Below, in pieces: positions 24,963-33,898 of a DNA stretch of 64,000 bases. Position numbers and translations under genes: made by a program. The stretch covers positions 1-64,000 of the forward strand of contig JAIESR010000034.1 in the NCBI GenBank assembly GCA_019745775.1, written 5' to 3'. The first letter of the stretch is position 1. Each line of letters begins with the position of its first letter. The notes beneath the pieces were generated by a model, which searched no databases, was not told the DNA's origin, and saw only the letters and a program-made list of their open reading frames with translations. The stretch is from Xanthobacteraceae bacterium (GTDB lineage Bacteria; Pseudomonadota; Alphaproteobacteria; Rhizobiales; Xanthobacteraceae).

Positions 24963-24983
24963 TCCAACAACGTCACGATTCAC

Positions 24984-25328
24984 ATGGTCCGGTTGAAGCA
25001 GCGGGCGGATTTCCTGGCCGCAGCCAGCGGGACCAAGGTTGCGACGGCGGCGTTCGTGCTGCAGGGGCGATGGCGCGGCGACGCCGGGCCGGCGCGGATC
25101 GGATTTACGGTGTCGCGCAAGGTCGGCACCGCGGTCGAGCGCAATCGCGTGCGCCGGCGCCTGCGCGACGTCGTCAGACGCAGCGCGGCAGACGGCCTGC
25201 GCGCAGGCTGCGACTACGTGCTGGTGGGACGGCGCACCGCCTTGAGCCGGCAGTTCGACCAGATGATCGAGGACTTTGGCAATGCGCTGCGCCGCATCGA
25301 GCGCGGCGCGCGCAAACCGGGCCGATGA
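24984..25328 (+). CDS. rnpA: Ribonuclease P protein component
   Basis: 114 residues. Key motifs are LKQRADFLAA at the start, RIGFTVSRKVGTAVERNRVRRRLRD (RNR RNA-binding motif, given here as a region around residues 38-62), and GCDYVLVGRRTAL. It assists the RNase P RNA in 5' maturation of tRNA. It sits 21 nt after rpmH and its stop directly precedes the yidC start. Confidence 0.95.
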   Translation: MVRLKQRADFLAAASGTKVATAAFVLQGRWRGDAGPARIGFTVSRKVGTAVERNRVRRRLRDVVRRSAADGLRAGCDYVLVGRRTALSRQFDQMIEDFGNALRRIERGARKPGR

Positions 25329-25329
25329 G

Positions 25330-27201
25330 ATGAACGACCAGAAAAACATGCTGCTCGCCATCGTGCTGTCGGCCATCGTGCTGATCGGATGGCAGATCTT
25401 TTTCGGCCTGCCGTCGATGCAGCAACAACAGCAGGCGAAGCAACAACAGCAACAGACGCAGCAGCAGCCGACCACGTCGGTGCCGCAGCCGGGCGCACCG
25501 GCCCCGACCGGCCAGCCGTCGACCACCACCCAGCCGGCGCCGGGTCAGACGCCGGTGCCGGGCCAGCCGCCGGTGAAGCCCATCACCCGCGAGGCCGCGT
25601 TGAAGGCATCGCCGCGCGTCGCGATCGAGACTCCGCGCCTCGCCGGCTCGATCAATCTCAAGGGCGGCCGCATCGACGACCTCCTGCTCACGCAGTATCG
25701 CGAGACCGTCGATCCGAAATCGCCGCCGGTCGTCCTGTTGTCCCCGTCCGGCGCGCCGATGCCGTTCTATGGCGAGTTCGGCTGGGTCGCCGCCGCCGGC
25801 AATACCATGCCGCTGCCCAACAGCGAGACGGTCTGGAAGCAGCAAGGCGCCGGCACGCTGGGCGTCAACCGCCCGGTCACGCTTGCCTACGACAACGGCC
25901 AGGGCCTGGAATTCCGCCGCACCATCTCGGTCGACGACAAATACATGTTCACGGTTCGCGACGAGGTCGTGAACAAGGGCTCGGAGCCCGCCACGCTCTA
26001 TCCTTATGCACTGATCTCACGGCACGGCCATCCCAGGCTCGAAGGCTTCTACATCCTGCACGAAGGCCTGATCGGCGTGTTCGGCGAGCAGGGCCTGAAG
26101 GAAGTCGGCTACGCCGAGATCGAGAAGCAGAAGCAGATCTCGTACAAGGCCACCAATGCGTGGCTCGGCATCACCGACAAATATTGGGCGGCGACGCTCG
26201 TCCCGGACACCACGGCGGCGATCCAGGCGGTGTTCTCGGCCGGCCTGAGCGGGACCGTCAAGACCTACCAGACCCACTACCTGCTCGATTCCGTCACCAT
26301 CCAGCCGGGCGCGACTTCGGCCGTCAGCACGCGGATGTTCGCCGGCGCCAAGGAGGTCGAGACCGTCGACGGCTATGACCGCCAGTACAAGCTCAACCGC
26401 TTCGAGCTGCTGATCGACTGGGGCTACTTCCACTTCATCACCAAGCCGCTGTTCCTGGCGATGGACTGGCTCTATCGCTACTTCGGCAACTTCGGCGTCG
26501 CGATCCTCCTGATCACCGTCATCATCAAGATCTTCTTCTTCCCGCTCGCCAACAAGTCCTACGCCTCGATGGCGAAGATGAAGGCGGTGCAGCCGGAGAT
26601 GCTCGCCATCCGCGACCGCTTCGCCGACGACAAGGTGAAGCAGCAGCAGGCGATGATGGAGCTCTACAAGAAGGAGAAGATCAATCCGATCGCGGGCTGC
26701 CTGCCGATCCTGATCCAGATCCCGGTGTTCTTCGCGCTCTACAAGGTGCTGTTCATCACCATCGAAATGCGGCACGCGCCGTTCTTCGGCTGGATCAGGG
26801 ACCTCTCCGCGCCGGATCCGACGACGATCTTCAACCTGTTCGGGCTCATTCCCTGGGATCCCATGCGGACGTTCGGGGAGACCATCGGCCCGTTCTTCAT
26901 GATCGGCATCTGGCCGATCGTGATGGGCATCACGATGTGGTTCCAGATGAAGCTCAACCCGGCGCCGCCGGACCCGACCCAGAAGATGATCTTCGACTGG
27001 ATGCCGCTGATCTTCACTTTCATGCTGGCGAGCTTCTCGGCCGGGCTGGTGATCTACTGGGCCTGGAACAACCTGCTCTCGGTCGCGCAGCAGAGCTACA
27101 TCATGCACAAGCACGGCGCCAAGGTCGAATTGTGGGACAACATCAAGGCGCTGTTCGGCTTCAAGAAAGACGACGACAAGAAGGACGGAGACAAGAAGTA
27201 G
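25330..27201 (+). CDS. yidC: Membrane protein insertase YidC
   Basis: 623 residues from the ATG at 25330 (MNDQKNMLLAIVLSAIVLIG), one base after the rnpA stop. An N-terminal membrane helix is followed by a Gln- and Pro-rich linker (about residues 35-90), the periplasmic P1 domain (about 95-360), and the conserved five-helix insertase core (FGVAILLITVIIKIFFFPLA, CLPILIQIPVFFALYKVLF, WMPLIFTFMLASFSAGLVIY), ending in a Lys/Asp-rich tail (KKDDDKKDGDKK). It inserts membrane proteins with or without SecYEG. Confidence 0.96.
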   Translation: MNDQKNMLLAIVLSAIVLIGWQIFFGLPSMQQQQQAKQQQQQTQQQPTTSVPQPGAPAPTGQPSTTTQPAPGQTPVPGQPPVKPITREAALKASPRVAIETPRLAGSINLKGGRIDDLLLTQYRETVDPKSPPVVLLSPSGAPMPFYGEFGWVAAAGNTMPLPNSETVWKQQGAGTLGVNRPVTLAYDNGQGLEFRRTISVDDKYMFTVRDEVVNKGSEPATLYPYALISRHGHPRLEGFYILHEGLIGVFGEQGLKEVGYAEIEKQKQISYKATNAWLGITDKYWAATLVPDTTAAIQAVFSAGLSGTVKTYQTHYLLDSVTIQPGATSAVSTRMFAGAKEVETVDGYDRQYKLNRFELLIDWGYFHFITKPLFLAMDWLYRYFGNFGVAILLITVIIKIFFFPLANKSYASMAKMKAVQPEMLAIRDRFADDKVKQQQAMMELYKKEKINPIAGCLPILIQIPVFFALYKVLFITIEMRHAPFFGWIRDLSAPDPTTIFNLFGLIPWDPMRTFGETIGPFFMIGIWPIVMGITMWFQMKLNPAPPDPTQKMIFDWMPLIFTFMLASFSAGLVIYWAWNNLLSVAQQSYIMHKHGAKVELWDNIKALFGFKKDDDKKDGDKK

Positions 27202-27210
27202 CGCTGTCGT

Positions 27211-27935
27211 TCAGTCCTTGCGCGCGAGACAGACCACCTGCCGCCACGGATCGGCGTGCTCGGTGGCGCCGGCAAAGCCCGCACGGCGGAACGCCGCCTG
27301 CCATTGCGCGCGTGAGAACACGCCGAACAGATGCCGGTCGTGCACGCATTCGACGGTGCCATCGGGCTTGCGCAACAACATCGCGAAGTCTTCGCAGAAC
27401 GCGGTCGTGCCCGCGACCGGCGGATGCGTCCAGATCAGGTAACGCATGGCGCGGCCATCTTCGCCATCCTCCCCGCCATCCTCGACACTCGGCACATAGG
27501 TCTCGCTGACGCAGTCCGGCATCACCAGGACCGCCCCGCCCACCTTGAGGTGCACGTAGGCGGTCGTCAGCGCAGCCGCGAGATCGTCCTCGGTCAGCAT
27601 GTACATGATCGCATCGTGGATGAAGACCGCATCGAAGGTGCGGCCGAGGCGCACCGTGCGCATATCGCCCGCGATGTGCTCGAGATCGGGGTTGAGTTTG
27701 CGGCTCATGGCGAGCATGTCCGGGGCGAGATCGACGAGCGTCATGGTCGCGTGACGCTTGAGGTGCAACGCGTTGTTGCCGCCCCCCGAGCCGAGCTCCA
27801 GCAGCGTGGCAGGGACCCTGCCGAGCGCACCGCGCAGCAGGCCGATGGCGCTTCGGCCTCGACTGCATACTCGCCCGGCGGTGACAACAGCGGCCACCAG
27901 CTCGCCAGATCGGTGTATAGCCGTGGTAGAGACAT
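27211..27935 (-). pseudogene. Class I SAM-dependent methyltransferase with one-base frameshift
   Basis: The N-terminus (MSLPRLYTDLASWWPLLSPP, GEYAVEAEA) is in one frame from the ATG at 27935. The SAM-binding core (IGLLRGALGRVPATLLELGS, GGGNNALHLK, TLVDLAPDMLAMSRKLNP, IAGDMRTVRLGRTFDAVFIHD) and the remainder are in the next frame, from about 27855. The span lacks one base of a multiple of three; all else is intact over about 241 codons. A frameshift allele or consensus error. It is divergent from engB, 39 nt away. Substrate unknown. Confidence 0.75.
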
Positions 27936-27974
27936 GCGGGCTCCTCATATGTGTCCTGCTATGTGGCGATTGGA

Positions 27975-28622
27975 ATGAACGACTTCACCCCCGACGAGAT
28001 CGAGACCGGCCGCAGGCTGTTCGCCGGCGACTGGCGCTTCACCCATGCCGCCGGGACGTTCGCGGTGCTGCCGCCGATGAGGGGGCTCGAGATCGCTTTC
28101 GCCGGGCGCTCCAACGTCGGCAAGTCGAGCCTGATCAACGCGCTGACCGGCCGCAACGCGCTGGCGCGCACGTCGCACACCCCCGGCCGCACCCAGGAGC
28201 TGATCTTCTTCGCCGGGCCGCTCCAGCTCTCCCTTGTCGACATGCCGGGCTATGGCTACGCCGCCGCCTCCAAGGCCAAGGTGAAGGCCTGGACCGCGCT
28301 GATCCACGCCTTCCTCGCGGGACGCGCCAATCTCGCACGCGTCTATCTCCTGATCGATGCGCGCCACGGGCTGAAGCCGGTCGACGACGAGGTGCTCAAG
28401 ACGCTCGACAAGGCCGCGGTGAACTATCAGATCGTGCTGACCAAGGCCGACCGGGTGAAGCCGGCCGAGCTCACCGAGCGGATCGCCGCGACCGCCGCGG
28501 CGCTGGCGAAGCATCCGGCCGCATTTCCGGACGTGCTGGCGACTTCGTCGCATAACGGCACCGGCATGCCGGAGCTGCGCGCTGCGATCGCACGGCTCGT
28601 CGCCGAGCGCGCGCCAGCGTGA
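27975..28622 (+). CDS. engB: Ribosome biogenesis GTPase EngB (YihA/YsxC)
   Basis: 215 residues from the ATG at 27975. G1 is FAGRSNVGKSSLINALTG, G2 lies around TSHTPGRTQEL, G3 is LVDMPGYGYA, G4 is VLTKADRVKP, and G5 is ATSSHNGTG. An essential GTPase for 50S subunit assembly. In Hyphomicrobiales it normally lies between yidC and argB; here a four-gene biosynthetic cassette separates it from argB. Confidence 0.95.
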   Translation: MNDFTPDEIETGRRLFAGDWRFTHAAGTFAVLPPMRGLEIAFAGRSNVGKSSLINALTGRNALARTSHTPGRTQELIFFAGPLQLSLVDMPGYGYAAASKAKVKAWTALIHAFLAGRANLARVYLLIDARHGLKPVDDEVLKTLDKAAVNYQIVLTKADRVKPAELTERIAATAAALAKHPAAFPDVLATSSHNGTGMPELRAAIARLVAERAPA

Positions 28623-28674
28623 TTCCTGGAGCATGATGAGTTTAGGCCGAAGCGGTTGCCGCAACGGCAGCGCG

Positions 28675-28792
28675 CTCCCTCCCCTTGAAAAGGGGAGGGT
28701 TGGGGTGGGGATCACACTGCGCGCGATTTGATCCCCACCCGGCTCCCCCCGAACAAGTCGGGGGTAGCCGACCTCCCCTTTTCAAGGGGAGG
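28675..28792. repeat. Intergenic palindromic repeat
   Basis: CTCCCTCCCCTTGAAAAGGGG and related GGTTGGGGTGGGGATC at the left are mirrored by GATCCCCACCC and CCTCCCCTTTTCAAGGGGAGG at the right, with an inner CCCCCCGAACAAGTCGGGGG hairpin. It forms a long stem-loop between convergent engB and the formyltransferase-LLM gene and could act as bidirectional terminator. Confidence 0.75.
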
Positions 28793-28839
28793 TGCCCAGG
28801 CTCGCGGCGCTGCTCTGATTCAACAAAACTCATCCCGCA

Positions 28840-30876
28840 TTAGGCCGTGACCGGCTGCGACCGCGCCACCGCGTGCCGGCGAAACACCTCGATCGTGTGC
28901 GCGAGGTCGTCGCGGTCCGGCGGGATGTCGAGGATGATGGTGCGGAAACCCATCGCAATGTAGCGCTCGAGCTCCGCCGCGACCCGCCCATAGCTGCCGA
29001 CGAGATACGGACAGAACGTCTTGTAATTCTGCATCGGCCCGAGCCAATACGGCGACTCCCCGGCTTGCGACTCTTGCGCGGACGCGGCCGACAGCTGCTT
29101 GTGCCAGACCGAGTCGCTGACCTTCATCGCCACCTGGTGCGCAATCTGCCCGCGGCGATCCTCCGGGAAGCGCACCCGCGCGACGCGCCATGCCTCGTCG
29201 CCGTCTTCGCGCGCGATGATGCCGACACGGATGCCGCATTCGGTTCCGGTCGCCAGCGCGGCGCGCTCGGCTTCCTCGAATTCCGCCGATTGCGGATAGC
29301 GGATCGCGGTGGCGCCGATCGCCTTCGCCGCCGCCATGCCGGCCTCGGACGAACCCGAGATCAGGATCTCGGGGAACAATTCCGCCGGCAGCGGCGGCGT
29401 CATTTTCAGATTCGAGACCGAATAGAACTTGCCCCTGAGGTCGGCCGCGCCCCGTCCCTCCAGGAGCCGCCGGACGATCTGGGTGTATTCGGTGGTCCGG
29501 AGATAGCGGTCGTCGTGCTCGGTGGTGTCGCCGAGCGCGATCAGGTCGTTGCGGAAACCGCCGGCCAGCATGTTGAGCGCGATCCGGCGGCCGTGGAGAT
29601 GCGCGATCGACGCCACCATCTTCGCGACCGCGTACGGGTGCATGTAGATCGGCTGCACGGCGACCAGCGGCATCAGCCGCTTCGTATTCTCGACCACGAC
29701 CTGCGCGACCAGCCAGGGATCGACCAGGCCGTTGTCGGTGTAGATCAGCATGCCCTCGCAATCGAATTCTTCGCTCCATTGCGATATCTCGACCACCCGG
29801 CGGAGATACTCGCGCCGGTCGACGTCCTTGGACTGCGGACAGGTCGTGTAGATGCGCACATCGTTGCTTGACGAAGGAACGATCGACACTTGCGTGGCAG
29901 ACACAGTCGTCGCGTCCATCGGTAATGTCTCCGTGGTGGTTCCGCCTTTCGCCGCTTCGCTGCGACCGGCGAGCGTGGGCAATCGCGCGGCATAGTCGCG
30001 CCAGTCGGCAGGCGTCATCGCCTTGCGGCCGCGCCGTGCCTTCACGATGCGGATGGCGCCGTTACCGCACGCGACCAAAAGACCCCGCTCGGAGATATCG
30101 AGGATCGCACCGGGATTGCCGCCGGCCGCGGCCTCGGGAACGGCTCGCAGCACCTCGATGTCGAAGCCGGGGACGGTATCGAGCCGCGCCGTATAGCTCG
30201 GCGAGATGAACGGCTCGTAGTTGCCGGCGCGTACGAAGTCGACGACTTGCTGCGCGCTCGCGGTCCAGTCGATGCGGCCGTCGAGCGCGTCGCGATGCCG
30301 GTAGAGGCGGCGCCGGCTCAAGTCCTGCGGGATATCGGCAAGCGCCTCGCCTCGGACGATCTGCGCGATGATGCGCGGGAACAGCTCGGCGCCGGCCGTC
30401 AGGCAGCGGCTGAACAACGACAAGCCCGTGTCCCCGGGTTCAATGGGAAACCGCAGCTCCCCGACGATCGCGCCCGTATCGATCTTTCGCTCCATCCGGT
30501 GCACGGTCACGCCGAATTCGCGCTCACCGTTGCGGATCGCCCATTGGTGGGTGTGCAGGCCGGCATAGCCCGGCAGCAGGCCCGGATGGAAATTCAGGCT
30601 GCGTCCTTCAAACAGCGCGAGCACGTCCGCCGGGATGATCGTCGTGCTGTTGACATTGATCAGCCATGCGCCGGGCGCTCCGGCAATCGTCCTGGCGTCT
30701 TGCGCGAAGCGGCCGATGTCGATCACACCGACGCGGTGCTCGCGCGCGAATTCGGAAAGCGGATTGGTGTCGGGATCCTTCAGCACCAGCGCGTCGATCG
30801 ACGCCCCTGACGATCGCACCAGCACGTCGAGCAGCGTCCGTGCCGGCCGCCCCTCGCCGATCACCACGAAACGCAC
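28840..30876 (-). CDS. Formyltransferase / luciferase-like monooxygenase fusion (natural-product type)
   Basis: About 678 residues from a GTG at 30876 (start uncertain; in-frame ATG at 30957 overlaps the GNAT gene). Residues about 1-300 form a Fmt-like N10-formyltetrahydrofolate transferase: LNFHPGLLPGYAG, then VTVHRMERKIDTGAIV with the catalytic-type Asn-His-Asp set, and a C-terminal formyltransferase subdomain. A linker leads at about residue 340 to a luciferase-like FMN monooxygenase of about 330 residues (RIYTTCPQSKD, LMPLVAVQPIYMHPY, LNMLAGGFRNDL, FPEILISGSSEAG, SPYWLGPMQNYKTFCPYLVG). This resembles LLM domains of secondary metabolism and SsuD. It suggests N-formylation and flavin-dependent oxidation of a carrier-bound or released amino acid. 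Confidence 0.82.
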   Translation of the reverse strand: MRFVVIGEGRPARTLLDVLVRSSGASIDALVLKDPDTNPLSEFAREHRVGVIDIGRFAQDARTIAGAPGAWLINVNSTTIIPADVLALFEGRSLNFHPGLLPGYAGLHTHQWAIRNGEREFGVTVHRMERKIDTGAIVGELRFPIEPGDTGLSLFSRCLTAGAELFPRIIAQIVRGEALADIPQDLSRRRLYRHRDALDGRIDWTASAQQVVDFVRAGNYEPFISPSYTARLDTVPGFDIEVLRAVPEAAAGGNPGAILDISERGLLVACGNGAIRIVKARRGRKAMTPADWRDYAARLPTLAGRSEAAKGGTTTETLPMDATTVSATQVSIVPSSSNDVRIYTTCPQSKDVDRREYLRRVVEISQWSEEFDCEGMLIYTDNGLVDPWLVAQVVVENTKRLMPLVAVQPIYMHPYAVAKMVASIAHLHGRRIALNMLAGGFRNDLIALGDTTEHDDRYLRTTEYTQIVRRLLEGRGAADLRGKFYSVSNLKMTPPLPAELFPEILISGSSEAGMAAAKAIGATAIRYPQSAEFEEAERAALATGTECGIRVGIIAREDGDEAWRVARVRFPEDRRGQIAHQVAMKVSDSVWHKQLSAASAQESQAGESPYWLGPMQNYKTFCPYLVGSYGRVAAELERYIAMGFRTIILDIPPDRDDLAHTIEVFRRHAVARSQPVTA

Positions 30877-30937
30877 CAACGCTTCGCCCTCGCGATGTGC
30901 TGATGGCGACGACGATGGTGACGGCGCGCCGTCGCGC

Positions 30938-31966
30938 TCAGGTGAATTGCAACGCATCGTCGGCCTGCAATTGCGACAAATGAAGCGGTCCGTTCGGCGG
31001 CACGCGGTTCGCGGGCCACCAGAACGCCGGGCTCGGCTTTCGTTTCCAGAATCCGAGCGCGGACAGCGCGGCGGCCGTGTCCGGACAGCTCGCGCGGCAC
31101 GTGATCGCGCCGACGCCACGCCCGATCAGGTCGTCGACGGTCGCGCCGACCGTCCAGCCGATCATGCCGGCGTCGGCGGCGTGCACATGCACGATCTGCG
31201 AGGTCTGGCCGAAGCCCGGAAGTTCCCGCATCCGGCTGATCGAGATGCCTGCGGGCTCTCCGTCACAGACCAGGCTGAGCAGCACGAAGCGACCAAGCAC
31301 GGCCGGCGCACATGCCAGCCAGTCGAGCAACCGCGTGTCAAGCGCGGGCGCAATGGCATAATGCGCGATGCTCGGGATCTCGTTCTCGCCGAGCACGCGC
31401 ACCCTCACCTCGCTGTTGGCCGATGGCGCCGCAATGTCGCGCGTCCGCCGCACCAGCCTGATATCGGGCACGAAACGCGCAAACTTTACGCCGGCGGGCC
31501 ACTGGCTGTGCGCCATCAGCCCGGCGACCGTCCGCGCCGAGACGCCGAGGATGAAGTTACCGACGTCGGGGAGCCGCGCCCATTTCAGCCGCGGCAAGAG
31601 GTTCTGCGTGGTATCGGTGCCGCCGACCACCAGGATCGGCTCGGGCTTCGCCATCATCCGCCGCATCAGGTGCAGGCCGACACCCAGCGCACGGTATTCG
31701 GGCAGACAGAACCAGTCGCAGGTCTCGCGCACTGCTTCTTCGCGCCCGTCGATCCAATACGGCCGGACGAAGGAATCGATGATGCCGACACAGCGCTCTT
31801 TGTCGCAGGCGACGATGGTGTCGCCATTGCCGCGCGCGCCGTAGCGCCACGCAAGATAGTTCTCGGCGAGCGGCTCGCTCCAATCGCGCTGCCACGACGC
31901 GCGCACCAGCAGTTCACGCACCTGCGCGGGGTCGGCCTCGCTGAGCGGGCGGAACGCGATACTCAC
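30938..31966 (-). CDS. GNAT-family acyltransferase of the cassette
   Basis: 342 residues from a GTG at 31966. The N-terminal half has GNAT features (ADPAQVRELLVRASWQRDWS, an acyl-CoA-loop-like region LPEYRALGVGLHLMRRMMAK) followed by ILVVGGTDTTQNLLPRLKW. A second GNAT-like fold may occupy the C-terminal half (FVLLSLVCDGEPAGISISRM, GMIGWTVGATVDDLIGRGVG). It lies 19 nt after the carrier-protein gene, so it probably transfers an acyl or aminoacyl group in the same pathway. The substrate is unknown. Confidence 0.7.
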   Translation of the reverse strand: MSIAFRPLSEADPAQVRELLVRASWQRDWSEPLAENYLAWRYGARGNGDTIVACDKERCVGIIDSFVRPYWIDGREEAVRETCDWFCLPEYRALGVGLHLMRRMMAKPEPILVVGGTDTTQNLLPRLKWARLPDVGNFILGVSARTVAGLMAHSQWPAGVKFARFVPDIRLVRRTRDIAAPSANSEVRVRVLGENEIPSIAHYAIAPALDTRLLDWLACAPAVLGRFVLLSLVCDGEPAGISISRMRELPGFGQTSQIVHVHAADAGMIGWTVGATVDDLIGRGVGAITCRASCPDTAAALSALGFWKRKPSPAFWWPANRVPPNGPLHLSQLQADDALQFT

Positions 31967-31985
31967 GACACCATCCGGGCGGCCA

Positions 31986-32243
31986 TCACGGGCTCGCAGG
32001 GTCGAAGGCGTTGACCAGAGCCCCCAGCGTTACGCCGGTTTCGAAATCGATGTGTTCCGGATTGAATTGCACGCCGCAGCGGGTCTCGACCTCGAGGATG
32101 ATGTCGAGCAGCCGCGTCGAGTCGATCAGGCCGACCTCGAGCAGGCGGGTCGACGCATCGACGCCGCCATTGCCGAGGGCACGCACGCGCGCCGCCGGGA
32201 TCATCGAAAGTACCTTGCTGCGGATTTGCTCGCTGCGATCCAT
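31986..32243 (-). CDS. Peptidyl/acyl carrier protein (DltC-like)
   Basis: 85 residues (MDRSEQIRSKVLSMIPAARV..). The phosphopantetheine attachment Ser is in EVGLIDSTRLLDIILEVET, in the usual four-helix carrier layout, and the C-terminal part reads IDFETGVTLGALVNAF. The start lies two bases after the adenylation-enzyme stop, so it should receive the residue that enzyme activates. Confidence 0.88.
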   Translation of the reverse strand: MDRSEQIRSKVLSMIPAARVRALGNGGVDASTRLLEVGLIDSTRLLDIILEVETRCGVQFNPEHIDFETGVTLGALVNAFDPASP

Positions 32244-32245
32244 GG

Positions 32246-33898
32246 TCAGGCACCGGCCTTCTGCAGCAGCGCGAGCAAAGACTTGTAGTCGGTCTTGCCG
32301 TTGGCGTTGAGCGGCCAATCGGCGAGCGCGGAAATTTCGCTTGGCACCATGTAGGCGGGCAGCACCTCGCGCATCCGCTCGATGATCTCGACCGCGCTCT
32401 CCCGCGAGCCGGCGACGAACCCGGCGATGCCATTGGCGAGGCCGCCCTCCCCGAGCGGCCACGGGATCGCCGCCACGGTATCGGTTCCGGCGGCAACGCG
32501 CATCGCGTTCTCGACTTCCTGCAATTCGACGCGGTAGCCGCGAATTTTAGCTTGGCGGTCAATACGTCCTCGGAAAATCAGCCCGTGCTCGCGGTCGACG
32601 ACCGCGAGGTCGCCGGTGCGGTACCAGCGCGTGCCCTTGGCCTCGTCGCAGGAGGGCGCCCGGAAGCGTTCGGCGGTCTGCTCGCCGGCGCGCCAATAGC
32701 CGCCGGCCACCTGCGACCCGCCGAGGCACAGCTCGCCGGCCTCGCCGTCGCGGACCGGGCGGCCGCTCTCATCGACCACCATGACCTTCTGTCCCGGCAG
32801 CGGCGTGCCGATCGGCACGGTCTGCATGGCGTCGAGTTTGACGTTCGGCTCCTTCGGAAGGCGATAGGCGGTGAACGCAATCGTTGCTTCGGTCGGGCCG
32901 TAGAGATTTTCGACGGTGGAGTTCGACGCGGCGTCCTGCCAGGCGCGCGCGAGCGCCATCGGCAGGGCTTCCCCGCAGAACAGGCTCCAGCGCAGCGTCG
33001 GAAAGCTCCCCGGCTTGAGCATCCGCATCCGCCGCATGAAGGCGGCGGTCGCGGGAACCGAGAACCAGAACGTCAGCTCGCAGCGACGGATGAAATCGGC
33101 GGTGCCGGCGAGGCTGCCTTCCGGCGCGCAATAGAGGCAGGCGCCCGCGCCCCAGGCGACGAACATGTCGTGCACCGAGAGATCGAAGGAGAAATCGAAC
33201 AGCTGGCTGAAACGATCCTGCGGACCGGGCCGGTAGCGGCGCGTGACGCCGCGCACATAGGCCAACACATTGGCGTGGGTGATGAGCACGCCCTTGGGCT
33301 TGCCGGTGCTGCCCGACGTGAACAGCAGGTAGGCTCCCTGCTCGGGGGTCAGCGAAGGTGGCGCAGCGGGCACGGCGCGCGCGATGTCGCCGAGCGTGAG
33401 GTAGCGATGCTGTGGCGCGCGCGCAAACCACGCTTGCGGCCCGGCAGCGTCCGGCAGGATGACCGTCAGCTTGCGCGGATAGTGTTGGAGCACGTCCGCC
33501 GCGACGTCCTCCGAACGGCCATCGACGACAACGGTATCGATCGCCGATGCGGCCAGGATGTCGCGCAGGCGTTCGCTCGGGAAACTCGGATTGAGCGGCA
33601 CATACGTGCTGCCGGCCATCAGGGTCGCCAGCACCCCGGTATAGGCACTCGCGCTGCGGCAGACCAGCAAGCCGCATTGCAGTTCGCCGTGCTGGGCATC
33701 GGCACCGCGCGCTGCTTGTATAGCGCCGGCGAGATGCGCGGTCGCATCGTAAAGCTCGGCGTAAGTCAGCGCGCGTCCGTCGACCCACAGCGCCGGACGG
33801 GTCGCATGCGCCGCGCGCGACGCATGGAACAGATCGAACAACGATGCGGCCTGGTCACACGGCAGAGCATGCGCGGTCGCGTTCAGCGGAGCATTCAT
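32246..33898 (-). CDS. Stand-alone amino-acid adenylation enzyme (DltA-like)
   Basis: 550 residues from the ATG at 33898. Core motifs: A3 LLFTSGSTGKPKG, A5 NLYGPTEAT, A6 GELCLGGSQVAGGYW, A7 YRTGDLA, A8 GRIDRQAKIRGYRVEL, and A10 NANGKTDYKSLL with the catalytic Lys. The pocket, aligned by hand to GrsA numbering, reads D235 L236 H239 S278 L299 C301 L322 I330 A331. Asp235 indicates an alpha-amino acid, and the LFCGE Cys is shared with DltA (D-Ala). First gene of a four-gene minus-strand operon with carrier protein, GNAT and formyltransferase-LLM; DltB and DltD are not present. Confidence 0.87.
   Translation of the reverse strand: MNAPLNATAHALPCDQAASLFDLFHASRAAHATRPALWVDGRALTYAELYDATAHLAGAIQAARGADAQHGELQCGLLVCRSASAYTGVLATLMAGSTYVPLNPSFPSERLRDILAASAIDTVVVDGRSEDVAADVLQHYPRKLTVILPDAAGPQAWFARAPQHRYLTLGDIARAVPAAPPSLTPEQGAYLLFTSGSTGKPKGVLITHANVLAYVRGVTRRYRPGPQDRFSQLFDFSFDLSVHDMFVAWGAGACLYCAPEGSLAGTADFIRRCELTFWFSVPATAAFMRRMRMLKPGSFPTLRWSLFCGEALPMALARAWQDAASNSTVENLYGPTEATIAFTAYRLPKEPNVKLDAMQTVPIGTPLPGQKVMVVDESGRPVRDGEAGELCLGGSQVAGGYWRAGEQTAERFRAPSCDEAKGTRWYRTGDLAVVDREHGLIFRGRIDRQAKIRGYRVELQEVENAMRVAAGTDTVAAIPWPLGEGGLANGIAGFVAGSRESAVEIIERMREVLPAYMVPSEISALADWPLNANGKTDYKSLLALLQKAGA

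Noticed and set aside
25276-25329. Longer yidC start within rnpA
   Set aside because: The 18 extra residues come from the overlapping rnpA reading; the ATG at 25330 gives the canonical YidC N-terminal membrane helix.
30877-31119. Extended N-terminus of the formyltransferase-LLM protein to 31119
   Set aside because: The extension overlaps the GNAT gene by 180 nt, is Arg/Ser/Pro-rich and lies before the first beta strand of the formyltransferase fold.
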